From: Gordonia bronchialis DSM 43247
Lineage (GTDB): Bacteria > Actinomycetota > Actinomycetes > Mycobacteriales > Mycobacteriaceae
Reading direction: 5' to 3'
Length of the DNA stretch: 64,000 nt
Assembly: GCF_000024785.1 (NCBI RefSeq)
Contig: NC_013441.1
Span: forward strand, 4,650,001 to 4,714,000
Positions 34,214 to 44,245 of this stretch are shown here, in pieces; the stretch's first letter is position 1; the number at the start of each line of letters is the position of its first letter. The position numbers and the translations under genes are program-made. The notes beneath the pieces are model-generated. The model searched no databases. It was not told the DNA's origin and worked only from the letters and a program-made list of their open reading frames with translations.

Positions 34214-34258
34214 GGGCGTGTCTCCCAATTCCACTGCGAGGGATCAGGAGACATGCCC
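34214..34258. other. 12-bp stem hairpin beside the ATP-grasp start
   Basis: GGGCGTGTCTCC (34214-34225) pairs with GGAGACATGCCC (34247-34258) with one mismatch around a 21-base loop. If translation starts at GTG 34200 it lies in the 5' leader; if at ATG 34254 it covers the start region. It may be a regulatory hairpin or a relic of mobile DNA next to the IS. The 34259-34374 stretch shows nothing else. Confidence 0.35.
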
Positions 34259-34373
34259 TGGTGAGTTGGGAACGCACGGCGGGCGTGGTGTCCCTGCGTG
34301 CCACCCGGCTCCGGGGGCGTGATGAGATATGCGGGGGGCGGAATAGTGAGTACACCCCGGATCGTTTGTCTTG

Positions 34374-35453
34374 CTAGTGGCCCGTGTTTGAAATTCGTTT
34401 ACGTTTGATTTTGTCGAGTATTTCATTCGCGGGTTTGGTCCACACAAATGGTTCGCAGCGGGTGTTCCAGCTGGTGACGAATCGGCGGATGGCGGCGACG
34501 AGGTCGGGAACGCTGGTGAAGGTGCCGCGGTGGATCGCTTGGCGTTCGATGATGGCGAACCAGGCCTCGATCATGTTCATCCAGGATCCGGAAGTCGGTG
34601 TGAAATGCACTGTGATCCGGGGGTTCTGGGCGAGCCAGTCCTTTACCTCGGCTTTCTTGTGGGTGCCGTAGTTGTCCATGACCAGGTGCAGGTGGTGGTC
34701 GGGATAGGTTTTCGCGACGTGTTTGAGGAACGCGAGGAACTCTTGATGGCGGTGACGCGGTTTGCATTGGGTGGTGACCTCGCCGGTGGCGATGTTTAGT
34801 GCGGCGAACAAGGTCGTGGTGCCGTGACGAATGTAATCATGCGTGCGTTGCTCGCAGTGCCCCGGCGCCATCGGCAACGTCGGTTGAGTGCGGTCGAGAG
34901 CCTGGATCTGGCTTTTCTCATCGATGCTGAGCACGATCGCATTCTCCGGCGGATTCATATACAGGCCAACAACATCGACCACCTTGGCGTCGAGGTCGGG
35001 GTCGTTGGAGAACTTGAACGTCTCGCTGCGCCAGGGGGTGACCTTGTACTTGCGCCACACCCGCGAGACCGTGGTGTGATCGACCCCGACCCGCGGCGCC
35101 AACAAGCGGGCCGACCAGTGGGTGACTCCCAGAGATTTCGGTGGCCGCTGCAAGGTGGCGGCGATGATCTTGGACTCGTCAATCTCGGTCGGGCGCCCCG
35201 AGCGCTGCTCATCGACCAACGCCTCCACCCCACCAACCCGGTAGCGCTGCAGCCACTTGTCGACCGTCGGCCGTGACACCCCCACCACCGCGGCAATGTC
35301 GGCCTTCGCTGTTCCATCGGCTGACATCAAACACATCCGAGCCCGCCGCGTCAGACCGGCCGGCGTCGTCGAAGCCCGCACCAACCCCTCCAACCGTGCC
35401 CGATCCCCATCAACCAACAACAGCGGAGCCGCAGCACGATTCACCATTCCCAC
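34374..35453 (-). CDS. IS630-family transposase
   Basis: 359 aa. The N-terminal helix-turn-helix ('KADIAAVVGVSRPTVDKWLQ', 'VGGVEALVDEQRSGRPTEID') is followed by the DDE catalytic core: first Asp in 'IVLSIDEKSQIQALDRTQP', second Asp in 'HLVMDNYGTHKKAEV', Glu in 'SWMNMIEAWFAIIERQ'. All three catalytic residues and both domains are intact, so it may be active. The TAG stop lies across the end of the element: TA comes from the target duplication and the last G from the flank. It starts at GTG 35453 or ATG 35447. Confidence 0.93.
   Translation of the reverse strand: MGMVNRAAAPLLLVDGDRARLEGLVRASTTPAGLTRRARMCLMSADGTAKADIAAVVGVSRPTVDKWLQRYRVGGVEALVDEQRSGRPTEIDESKIIAATLQRPPKSLGVTHWSARLLAPRVGVDHTTVSRVWRKYKVTPWRSETFKFSNDPDLDAKVVDVVGLYMNPPENAIVLSIDEKSQIQALDRTQPTLPMAPGHCEQRTHDYIRHGTTTLFAALNIATGEVTTQCKPRHRHQEFLAFLKHVAKTYPDHHLHLVMDNYGTHKKAEVKDWLAQNPRITVHFTPTSGSWMNMIEAWFAIIERQAIHRGTFTSVPDLVAAIRRFVTSWNTRCEPFVWTKPANEILDKIKRKRISNTGH
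34377..34409 (+). repeat. Left terminal inverted repeat of the IS630 element
   Basis: The repeat begins GTGGCCCG and ends GTTTACGTTTGAT. It matches the right end at 25 of 33 positions, with a perfect 13-base inner block. Confidence 0.88.
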
Positions 35454-35458
35454 ATACT

Positions 35459-35491
35459 ATCAAACGTAAACTATTTTATCCCCCGGACCAC
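35459..35491 (-). repeat. Right terminal inverted repeat of the IS630 element
   Basis: On the + strand it begins ATCAAACGTAAAC and ends CGGACCAC, the inverted partner of 34377-34409. TA follows directly at 35492-35493. Confidence 0.88.
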
Positions 35492-35601
35492 TAGCTTGAG
35501 CTCAGGTGTGTCCGATTTGCGGTCCACGCAGCTGAGTCGGCGCGGGGGTTCGATATACCCGGTGAGCTGCAGATTTGTCGGTGTAATGCGGAAGGCGGGT
35601 C

Positions 35602-36648
35602 ATGTTTCTGGTCGGCGTCATCTCTGCGTGCCTGGCTGCGGTGGCCTACGGGATGTCGACCGTGCTGCGTGCGCTCGGTGCCCGTCGTGTGGCCAACGAG
35701 GCGCGTGAGGAGGGCGACGCTCACACCAACGCCTCCGGCAGTCCCACGCTGCAGTCCACATTGTCGACCTTCGTCGACCCCGCGTTCATCCTCGGTACGA
35801 CGATGGTCGTCATCGGTTTTGCCGGCGGCGCCATCGCCGCGCGGTTCCTCCCGCTGTTCCTGTCCCAGACCATCGTGTCGGCAAACCTGGTGGTCACCGC
35901 CCTGCTCGGCACGATCATGCTCAACATTGCCCTGCACACCCGCGACTGGATCGCGATCTGGCTCGTCGTGTTGTCGTTGTGTCTGCTCGGGGTGTCGTCG
36001 TCGCATCACACCGGCGGCGGCCAGGAACGATCCCTGCACTGGGGCCTGTTCTTCGCGACGCTCGCCCTGTGCGCGCTGTCGCTGTTCGCGGTGTACCGCC
36101 TCGGTAAGCACGGCGCGATCGTCGGCGGTGCCGCCGCGGGTTTCCTGTTCGGCGTCATCGCGATCGCCGTCCGCGTCCTCGACGGTGTACATCCCTTCGA
36201 CGGGGTCGCCCTGATCAGCGATCCGGCGGCGTGGACCATTGCCGTGGCCGGCGCCACCGGCTTCTTCGTGCAGACCGTCGCGCTGCAACTCGGTGCGGTC
36301 AACGGCGTCACCGCGGTCCTGGTCGTCGGCGAGACCGCCGGACCGAGTCTGGTGGGCGTGCTGTTCCTCGGGGACACCGCCGAACCCGGTCTGGGCTGGC
36401 TCGCGATCGTCGGCTTCATCGGCGCCGTCATCGGTGCGGTGCTCGTGGCCTGGTACGGCTCGGGCGATCCGGATCACTTCGGCGAGGCACCGCCGATGAA
36501 GGGCGGGTGGCGCCGCGGACGCCGTGAGGACGAGGACGCCGCCCGCGACAACGACGACGTCGAGACGTGCGACGTCGACCATCTGCCTCTCGACCCGTTC
36601 GGCATGCCGATCCGGTTCGTGCCGCGGGACGGCGAACACCAAGACTGA
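35602..36648 (+). CDS. DMT/EamA-like integral membrane protein
   Basis: 348 aa with nine or ten membrane helices and the plan of drug/metabolite exporters: 'VISACLAAVAYGMSTVLRAL' near the start, 'FLSQTIVSANLVVTALLGTI', 'GAVNGVTAVLVVGETAGPSL' and a final 'GFIGAVIGAVLVAWYGSG'. A charged loop follows the first helix. The 55-residue C-terminal tail is acidic and cytoplasmic. A GGAAGG site precedes the ATG. It is the first gene right of the IS630 element, whose insertion about 110 bp upstream could affect its promoter. The substrate is unknown. Confidence 0.82.
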   Translation: MFLVGVISACLAAVAYGMSTVLRALGARRVANEAREEGDAHTNASGSPTLQSTLSTFVDPAFILGTTMVVIGFAGGAIAARFLPLFLSQTIVSANLVVTALLGTIMLNIALHTRDWIAIWLVVLSLCLLGVSSSHHTGGGQERSLHWGLFFATLALCALSLFAVYRLGKHGAIVGGAAAGFLFGVIAIAVRVLDGVHPFDGVALISDPAAWTIAVAGATGFFVQTVALQLGAVNGVTAVLVVGETAGPSLVGVLFLGDTAEPGLGWLAIVGFIGAVIGAVLVAWYGSGDPDHFGEAPPMKGGWRRGRREDEDAARDNDDVETCDVDHLPLDPFGMPIRFVPRDGEHQD

Positions 36649-36715
36649 CCAGGACGACAACGCTGCGCCATCGAGTGCGGTTGACACCGGCCCATCGGGT
36701 CGAGACTGTTGTCCC

Positions 36716-37600
36716 ATGACCTCGTCTGTCGAGAAGACCACGCCGTCCGCCGCCCGCACCGCCTACGAAACCCTCGAACCGTTCCACGTTCTCGCGTACT
36801 TCAATCCCGGACTCGGCGATGCCTTCCGCGACACCGCGCTCGATCCGCACGCCTTCTATGTGGGCGCTCGCGGGGCGCCGCTCGGCTCCTGCGTGCCGTC
36901 GGTGGTGGCGTCGACCTTCTACAACTTCTCCCCCGACCTCATCTCGAAGGCGTGGACGGCTGCGCTCGGCGTCGGCCTCGACACCGTGACCGCACGTCGT
37001 GACGCCATGCTCGACGAGCAGTTGCGTGCCATTCTCGGGGATGCCGCCGACGACTCGTCGATCGCCGAGCTGACCGCCGGCTATCGCGATCTGGCCGTCG
37101 GGTTGCCGCTGGGCGGGCGCGCCCTCGCCGCCGGCTGGGCGGCCGCGGCACCTCCGGAATCGCCGGTCGTCGCGCTCTGGTATGCGATCGCCGTGCTGCG
37201 AGAATGGCGCGGCGACAACCACATTGCCGCCCTCGTGCTCAACGGTCTGCACGGTATCGACGCCGTCGTCTTCCATGAGGCGCAGCTTCCCGACCCCACC
37301 GTCACACGTCGGGTCCTCGGCCGCAAGATGGTGCAACTGACCCGCGGCTGGTCCGACGACGACTGGGATGGCAGCGTCGCGCGGCTCGCCGACCGAGGTC
37401 TCATCGACCGCGGCGAGGACGGTCACGTCCTCACCGCCGACGGTGCCGCGGTCTACGACGACATCGAGGCCACCACCGACGCGCTCGGCGAATCGGTGTG
37501 GTCGGTGCCCGGCGCAAGTGACCTCGTGACGCGCACCCGACCGCTCGTCAAAGCGGTCCTCGACGCCGGGGTACTGCCGGGAACCAAGAAGAAGGGCTGA
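36716..37600 (+). CDS. SCO6745-family protein (helical, winged-helix-like)
   Basis: 294 aa. It starts MTSSVEKTTPSAARTAYETL and shows 'PFHVLAYFNPGLGDAF', 'HAFYVGARGAPLGSCVP', 'ASTFYNFSPDLISKAW', 'YAIAVLREWRGDNHIAALVL' and 'GLIDRGEDGHVLTADGAAVY'. These match the SCO6745/SalK-like family common in actinobacteria, whose C-terminal part resembles a MarR-type winged helix. The role is unknown. Spacing to the neighbours (67 bp upstream, 31 bp downstream) suggests partial co-transcription with the SnoaL-like gene. Confidence 0.75.
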   Translation: MTSSVEKTTPSAARTAYETLEPFHVLAYFNPGLGDAFRDTALDPHAFYVGARGAPLGSCVPSVVASTFYNFSPDLISKAWTAALGVGLDTVTARRDAMLDEQLRAILGDAADDSSIAELTAGYRDLAVGLPLGGRALAAGWAAAAPPESPVVALWYAIAVLREWRGDNHIAALVLNGLHGIDAVVFHEAQLPDPTVTRRVLGRKMVQLTRGWSDDDWDGSVARLADRGLIDRGEDGHVLTADGAAVYDDIEATTDALGESVWSVPGASDLVTRTRPLVKAVLDAGVLPGTKKKG

Positions 37601-37631
37601 TTCGGCCACGAATCAATGCCGCGCGCAGTAC

Positions 37632-38096
37632 ATGTGGAGGGTGCTCAACGACGACATCGCCGCGATCAAGACCCTCAAGTACCGCTACTTGCGCGCACTC
37701 GACACCAAGGACTGGGAGTCGTTTGCCGCGACGCTCACCGACGACGTGACCGGAAACTACGGGGAGAGCCTGCAGTTCGGCAATCGGGACGAACTCGTCG
37801 GCTACATGCGTGCCAACGTCGGGCCCGCGGTGATCACCGAGCATCGCGTTGATCACCCCGAGATCGAGATCGGCGGTGACGAGGCGTCCGGCCGCTGGTA
37901 CCTGCAGGATCGCGTGATCGTGCCCGACTTCGAGTTCATGCTGATCGGCGCCGCCTTCTACGACGACCGCTACCGCCGCACCCCCGACGGCTGGCGGATC
38001 AGCGCCACCGGTTACGACCGCACCTACGAGGCGACGATGAAACTCGCCGACGTACCGAGCTTCACGGTCCGCACCGGGGCGGCCATCCACACCTGA
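37632..38096 (+). CDS. SnoaL-like / nuclear transport factor 2 family protein
   Basis: 154 aa in one NTF2-like cone domain: 'DIAAIKTLKYRYLRALDTKD', 'FAATLTDDVTGNYGES', 'RDELVGYMRANVGPAVITEH', 'GWRISATGYDRTYEATM'. Members act as small isomerases, dehydratases or binding proteins; Asp and His positions alone do not reveal the reaction. The ATG at 37632 is used, though the family start would fit GTG 37641. The phosphoribosyltransferase gene follows by 14 bp. Confidence 0.83.
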   Translation: MWRVLNDDIAAIKTLKYRYLRALDTKDWESFAATLTDDVTGNYGESLQFGNRDELVGYMRANVGPAVITEHRVDHPEIEIGGDEASGRWYLQDRVIVPDFEFMLIGAAFYDDRYRRTPDGWRISATGYDRTYEATMKLADVPSFTVRTGAAIHT

Positions 38097-38110
38097 GTCC
38101 GCCTGCAGCC

Positions 38111-38800
38111 ATGCCACATTCGGAGCCGCACCGTCTGCCGTCGGATCATGTTTTCGCCGACCGGCGGGCGGCCGGGCGGCATCTGGGCCGGCTGGTCTCC
38201 GACGTGGTGCCCGATACGCGTGACGTCGTCGTACTCGGGCTGGCACGCGGCGGGGTGCCGGTGGCCCGTGAGGTGGCCGACGCCCTGGGCGCCGACCTCG
38301 ACACGCTGGTGGTCCGCAAGATCGGCGCCCCCGGGCATTCCGAGTTCGCGATGGGTGCCATCACCCACGGCGGGCACGTGGTGATCAACGACGACGTCCC
38401 CCGCCGACTCGGTGTCGGGCCCGACCAGTTCGACGACGCCGTCGCCCACGAACGCCGCATCCTCGACGAGAGACTTGCGCTCTATCGGGCTGGGCGCGAA
38501 CCCCTCTCGGTCACCGGCCGGGTGGTGATCCTCGTCGACGACGGGCTGGCGACCGGGTCCTCGATGTCGGTCGCGATTCACGCGGTGCGCGCCTGGTCGG
38601 CGTCGAGAGTGCTTGTCGCGGTCCCCACCGCCCCGGCCGACGCCACCGACGCCATGCGTGCGGTGGGCGCCGACGAGGTGATCGTCGTCGTCATGCCGTC
38701 GCCGTTTCATGCTGTCGGCCAGTCGTATTCGGACTTCCGGCAGGTGAGTGACGAGGAGGTGGTGGCGGCGCTCGGGCACCGGCCACCGGCTGATGGTTGA
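38111..38800 (+). CDS. Phosphoribosyltransferase-family protein
   Basis: 229 aa type-I phosphoribosyltransferase fold. The PRPP-binding loop is 'RVVILVDDGLATGSSMSVAI' and the early flexible loop region includes 'VVLGLARGGVPVAREVADAL' and 'LVVRKIGAPGHSEFAMGA'. Stand-alone actinobacterial proteins of this kind are annotated only generally and often lie in dormancy or stress regions. The base substrate is unknown. The stop codon TGA is part of a GGTTGAG repeat start (38795-38801). Confidence 0.85.
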   Translation: MPHSEPHRLPSDHVFADRRAAGRHLGRLVSDVVPDTRDVVVLGLARGGVPVAREVADALGADLDTLVVRKIGAPGHSEFAMGAITHGGHVVINDDVPRRLGVGPDQFDDAVAHERRILDERLALYRAGREPLSVTGRVVILVDDGLATGSSMSVAIHAVRAWSASRVLVAVPTAPADATDAMRAVGADEVIVVVMPSPFHAVGQSYSDFRQVSDEEVVAALGHRPPADG

Positions 38801-38830
38801 GCCACACCCAGCTGCTGATCGAGCCGCCAT
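38795..38830. repeat. Partial GGTTGAG repeat at a gene end
   Basis: GGTTGAGCCACACC begins inside the last codons of the phosphoribosyltransferase gene and its TGA supplies that gene's stop. It continues as CTGATCGAGCCGCC. It resembles the start of the interspersed repeats at 3036 and 9487, but no TCGAAACC end is seen. Confidence 0.4.
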
Positions 38831-38852
38831 CCCCGCCTTCTCCGCGAAGGTT

Positions 38853-41447
38853 TCAGCCGTCCTTGAGGAGCAGCGCGGCGATCTCCGAACGGTCGGTGAT
38901 GTCGAGTTTGGTGCAGGCGCGGTAGATGTGGCCCTCGACGGTGCGGACGGAGACCGTGAGTCGCTGTGCGATCTCCTTGTTGGACAGGCCGGCCGCGACG
39001 AGGTTGGCAATCTCTCGTTCGCGAGATGTCAGCGGCAGCGGGCGGGCGGCTTCGACCAGGGCCGGGGTGCGCAGCCCACCGCATTCGGCGGCGAGGCGGT
39101 TGGCTACCGCAGCCGACGCCACCGTCGCCGACCGATTGGATTCGGCGTCGTGCAGCTCACTTGCCTGAGCGGCCGCGTCCGCCGCCGACAGGCGTACACC
39201 CAGCTTTTCGAAATCGACTGCGCAGAGGTCCAATTCGATGGCATCGCCGGCAGCGAGCGCGGCGGCGTGGCGGGCGTACTCACGCACGAGGGGGCCGTCG
39301 ACGGTCGCGGCGATCTCAGCGAGGCGGTCACCGACGGTGGCGTCACCGAAACGGGCCGCGCTGTGCAGCGCCTCCGCCTCGATGGCGATCTGCCCCGAGT
39401 CGCGCGCCTTCGCCGCGGCGGCGTGCGCGAGTTCGACTGCGTTGCTGATGGTGCCGGCCGCCGCCGACTGCCAGGACTCGGCCACCGCCAGCATCGGACC
39501 GAACACCGCCACGTTGCGGCCGTACTTCGCGCGGGCCTTGCGCAGCGCGGACTCGGCCTTGTCCACCTGCCCCAGCGCACTGAGCGCCTGCACCAGATAG
39601 ATGTGGGCCGGATAGTTCCAGGAGAGCGAGAAATTCTCCCCGTCCAGGATGGCGAGCGCCTGCTCCATCCGACGCACCACGGATGCGCAAGCCCCCCTGG
39701 ACAATTCGACGGCGGCCACCAGGATCTCCGACATCGCCCAGCCGAGGTACTGGGCGGTGTTGGCGAAGTCGACGTAGCGCTGGACGGCCTGATCACCGTC
39801 GTCGAGCCGGCCGGCCAGAGTCAGGGCGAGCATCTCACCGAAGGCCGTCGGGAAGCGAAGCATACCGTCGACCTCGACGCTGCGCCCGCGGTTCGCGATG
39901 GCTTCCACCTCGCCGCCTCGTCCGCTCAGTGCGCGGGATAGGCTGCCGCCGAACACAGCCCACTCGATCGCCCACGGCAGCGGCCGCTCGTCGGCGAACA
40001 CCTCGTCGGACAGTGCGATCGCGTCGTCGAGGCGATTCTCGAACAGCGCGCACGCCGACGCGATGCCCGTGACGATCGGGATCAGCACCGGAGTGGTCAC
40101 CCGCTCGCGGACCAGTTCCAGGTAGGTCTGCGCGCGCTGGGCGTCACCCACCGCCCAGAACATGTTGCCTACCCGCAGCAAACCCCACCGCAGGATCTGT
40201 CCTTCGTCGAAGTCATCGGGCGAGAACCGGCTCAGGATCTCCTCGGCCTCGTCCGGATGGCCCTGCCACATCAATGCGCGGGCCAGCAACTCCGCCTCGT
40301 CGAGACCACCACCTTCGGCGAGTGCGGCGCGGGCAAACCGTTCACCCATCGGGATCTGCGCCAGATTCATCGCGTCCCGCGCGGCGGCGCCCAGCAGACC
40401 CAGGTCGAGGTCGACGTCGCTCTCGATGGCGAGATCGGCCAGCCGGATGCGCTGGGCGGGTGTCGACTGCGGACGCGACCGCAGCGCATTGACCAACTGC
40501 CCGCGCAGCCGCCGCGAGGAGACGATGCCGAGTCGCCGCCGGATGACCTAGCCGAAGAGCGGATGATGGAAGCCGACGTTGAGCTGCCGGCCATCGCGGA
40601 CGATGCGTACCAGGCCGGCGATCTCGGCTTCTTCGACGGCTTCTTCACCGGCGAGTTCGGCGAGCACGTCGATGTCGAGCGGTTCACACAGGCTGAGGTA
40701 CTTCAGGGCGGTCAGGACCGAGTCGTCGAGCTGCTCGATCCGGCCCTCCAGCAGCGACGCCAGCTCAGAGGTGATCGCCGCTCGCCCGCGTAATTGCCAG
40801 ACCCCCTTGACCTGACGCAGCGTGTTGGCCTGCCGGGCGCCCTCGACGAGGTGCCGCAGGAACAGTGCGTTACCGCCGGAGGCCTCCCACATCAGATTGG
40901 CCGAGTGCTCCTCGAGCTGACCGCCGAGAACGGATTCGATGAGGTCGACGCTCTGGTCTTTGGTGAACGGCGACAACGTGATCCGGGTGAGGTGGTTGTC
41001 CTTCCAGAGTGAGGTCACCGCGTCCGGGACCGCCTCGCCGCTGCGAACGGTGGCGACGATGTGTACGGCCCGGTCGATCGCGAGTTGGTGCAGCAGCGTC
41101 GCCGACAGCTCGTCGAGCAGATGCGCGTCGTCGACGCCGATCACCACGTCACCGGCCGACAACAGGGATTCGCGGGCGGCGGCGAGGTAGGTCACCGGGT
41201 CACTGGATGTCGACGGCCCGACCAGGTGGGCGAAGACCCCGAGCGGGATGGAGCGTGCCGACTCGGTGCCGGCGACCCACCGCACGCCGGTGTGCAACCC
41301 GGCGGTGACGTGTCGCGCAAGGGTGGTTTTGCCGACGCCGGAGTCGCCCGTCAGGACCACCCCGCACCCGGTGGTCTCACCGCGTAGGGCGGCCTGGATG
41401 GTGCGGAACTCACGCTCGCGCTCCACCAGCGGCCAATTCCCGGACAT
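38853..41447 (-). pseudogene. LuxR-family ATPase regulator split by an in-frame TAG
   Basis: About 864 codons in one frame. The N-terminal AAA-type ATPase has Walker A 'GDSGVGKTT' and 'VVIGVDDAHLLDE' as Walker B. The long middle is helical repeat sequence. The C-terminus is a GerE/LuxR HTH: 'LTSREREIANLVAAGLSNKE' then 'IAQRLTVSVRTVEGHIYR'. At 40550-40548 a TAG interrupts 'HHPLFG-stop-VIRRRLGIV' in the same frame, where family members have a residue such as Glu; GAG to TAG would explain it. If unsuppressed, only the ATPase half is made, or the HTH half could start internally. Start candidates are 41447, 41468 and 41498. Confidence 0.78.
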
Positions 41448-41543
41448 AAGAGGAGATTTTAGACTCATCGGGGGTGCCCGAACACCCAGAGGAGTCAAGT
41501 GTGACCGAAAGGCCCACGCAGCGGTGTCGCCGCCCGGTGATGA

Positions 41544-42275
41544 TCAGGCGTCGCGGGCGTTGACGGCGGCGATCGCCGCCCCGAACAGCACTGCGGTGAA
41601 AACCACGAAGTAGATCAACGAACCGTAGATGTTCCAGTGGAAATCACCGCCGCCGCCCGACAGGAATCGCCAGCCGTTGGTGAACGGCAGGAACGGCTGC
41701 ACGTGCTCGCCGACCTTCGGGATGATGGTGATCAGGTTCTCCAGCAGCAGCATCCACACCAACATGATGGTCACGGCCCCGGCGGTCTGCCGGATGAGTG
41801 CACCGACGGCGATCCCGATGAGCATCGAGCAGGCGACGAAGACCGGGGTCCCCCAGATCTGGCGGATGGTGTCCGAGGTACCCCAGTCCACGCCGTCGAC
41901 CCAGATCCCCTGTGCGATGAGCAGTCCGATGACCGTGAGGATCAGGGCGACAACGAATCCCACACCGCCGAACACGGCACCCTTGGCAGCCAGCACCCGC
42001 CAGCGCCGCGGCGTGGCCGCGAACGATGACCGGATGGTGCCGAAGCGATATTCGGTGGTGATGCCCAGGATGGCCATGATGGTCAGGACCGCCACACCGA
42101 ACTGGTTGAGCCCGTAGAGGAAGAAGTAGGCGGCGTTGTCGACGGGTAGCGAGCCACCCCCGGACGACAGCAGCGCTGCCAGACCCAGGGCGAGCAGCAC
42201 CACGATCCCCACACACCAGTACGGCGATCGCGTGGAGGTGAGTTTGATCCGCTCGGCGTTGATGGTCGCGATCAT
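41544..42275 (-). CDS. ABC-2 type transporter permease
   Basis: 243 aa with six membrane helices: 'YWCVGIVVLLALGLAALL', 'LNQFGVAVLTIMAILGI', 'GGVGFVVALILTVIGLLIAQ', 'MLIGIAVGALIRQTAGAVTI', and a last one in 'YFVVFTAVLFGAAIAAV'. The cytoplasmic stretch 'TTEYRFGTIRSSFAATPRR' is typical of the ABC-2 subfamily. It overlaps its ATPase gene by four bases and forms with it an exporter of unknown substrate, such as a peptide, drug or lipid. Confidence 0.88.
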   Translation of the reverse strand: MIATINAERIKLTSTRSPYWCVGIVVLLALGLAALLSSGGGSLPVDNAAYFFLYGLNQFGVAVLTIMAILGITTEYRFGTIRSSFAATPRRWRVLAAKGAVFGGVGFVVALILTVIGLLIAQGIWVDGVDWGTSDTIRQIWGTPVFVACSMLIGIAVGALIRQTAGAVTIMLVWMLLLENLITIIPKVGEHVQPFLPFTNGWRFLSGGGGDFHWNIYGSLIYFVVFTAVLFGAAIAAVNARDA

Positions 42276-43204
42276 GCCGGTCCCCCTGCTCCGCCGCCCT
42301 GGTACTCCACCGCGTCGGCGGTGACCTGCATGAAAACCTCCTCGAGTGATGCCGTTTCCTCGGCGAGTTCGTGCAGCACCACCCCGGCGGCCGCCGCGAT
42401 GTCACCCACCTGGTCGGTGGTGGCGTCGGGGACCAGCATCACCGGGCGACCCTTGGCGTCGTTGGGGCCGGGCGCCGGCGAGAACCCGGCGTCGGCGAGG
42501 GCGACGTGGAGTTGTTCGAGCTGCGGTCCGCGTACCCGCGCCGATGTGGTGGCGCGGCCGGTGAACTCACTCACCGAACAATCCGCGATCAGCCGGCCGC
42601 GACCGATGACGACGAGATGGTCTGCGGTCAAAGACATCTCGGCCAGCAGGTGACTGGAGACGAAGACGGTCCGCCCCTCGTCGGCGAGCCGGCGCATGAA
42701 GCCGCGGATCCAGACGATGCCCTCGGGGTCGAGTCCGTTGACGGGCTCGTCGAAGAGCAGGGTGTGTGGGTCACCGAGCAGTGCGCCGGCCAGCCCGAGA
42801 CGCTGCGACATGCCGAGCGAGAACCCACCGGCCCGTTTACCCGCGACCGAACCGAGTCCGACGATCTCGATGACCTCGTCGACGCGGCTCACCGGGATGT
42901 TGTTGCTCGCGGCCAGCCACCGCAGATGCGATCGGGCGCTGCGGTTGGGATGGACCCATTTGGCGTCGAGCAGTGCGCCGACCTGCCGGATCGGATTCTC
43001 CAGATCGCGGTAGCGCTGCCCATGGATGCTGACCGAACCCGCGGTGGGGCGATCGAGGTCGAGCATCATGCGCATCGTGGTGGACTTGCCGGCACCGTTG
43101 GGGCCCAGGAAGCCCGTTACCCGGCCCGGCTCGACGTCGAAGGTGAGGTCGTCGACCGCCCGTTTGTCGCCGAACTCCTTGGTGAGGTTCTGGACTCGCA
43201 GCAC
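42272..43204 (-). CDS. ABC transporter ATP-binding protein (ABC-2 exporter)
   Basis: 310 aa. Walker A 'GPNGAGKS' (residues 34-41), signature 'FSLGMSQRLGLAG' (128-140; SLGMS replaces LSGGQ as in many CcmA/DrrA-like proteins), Walker B 'LLFDEP' (149-154) and the His switch in 'FVSSHLLAEM'. A C-terminal domain of about 90 residues is as in DrrA-type antibiotic or lantibiotic exporters. It is transcribed ahead of, and overlapping, the permease gene. Specificity is unknown. Confidence 0.92.
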   Translation of the reverse strand: MLRVQNLTKEFGDKRAVDDLTFDVEPGRVTGFLGPNGAGKSTTMRMMLDLDRPTAGSVSIHGQRYRDLENPIRQVGALLDAKWVHPNRSARSHLRWLAASNNIPVSRVDEVIEIVGLGSVAGKRAGGFSLGMSQRLGLAGALLGDPHTLLFDEPVNGLDPEGIVWIRGFMRRLADEGRTVFVSSHLLAEMSLTADHLVVIGRGRLIADCSVSEFTGRATTSARVRGPQLEQLHVALADAGFSPAPGPNDAKGRPVMLVPDATTDQVGDIAAAAGVVLHELAEETASLEEVFMQVTADAVEYQGGGAGGPA

Positions 43205-43260
43205 CCCACGACCATAGCGGCCCCGCCCCGAGGACTACTACACGGCAGCGAATCGGCACG

Positions 43261-44241
<981 letters not shown>

Positions 44242-44245
<4 letters not shown>

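Larger units (their letters stand above)
34377..35491 (-). mobile_element. Complete IS630-type insertion sequence
   Basis: A 1115-bp element with 33-bp imperfect terminal inverted repeats, flanked by TA on both sides (34375-34376 and 35492-35493), the standard IS630/Tc1 target duplication. One intact transposase gene fills it. Joining the flanks across a single TA gives an intergenic sequence, so no gene seems to have been broken. It separates the ATP-grasp gene from the DMT-like gene. Confidence 0.92.

Noticed and set aside
34374-35491. IS insertion breaking a gene
   Set aside because: Joining the flanks at the TA gives no continuous coding frame between the ATP-grasp and DMT-like genes.
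33013-41447. Reassignment of TAG to a sense codon
   Set aside because: Other clear genes in the window end at TAG, and no suppressor tRNA is present, so only local suppression or mutation remains possible.
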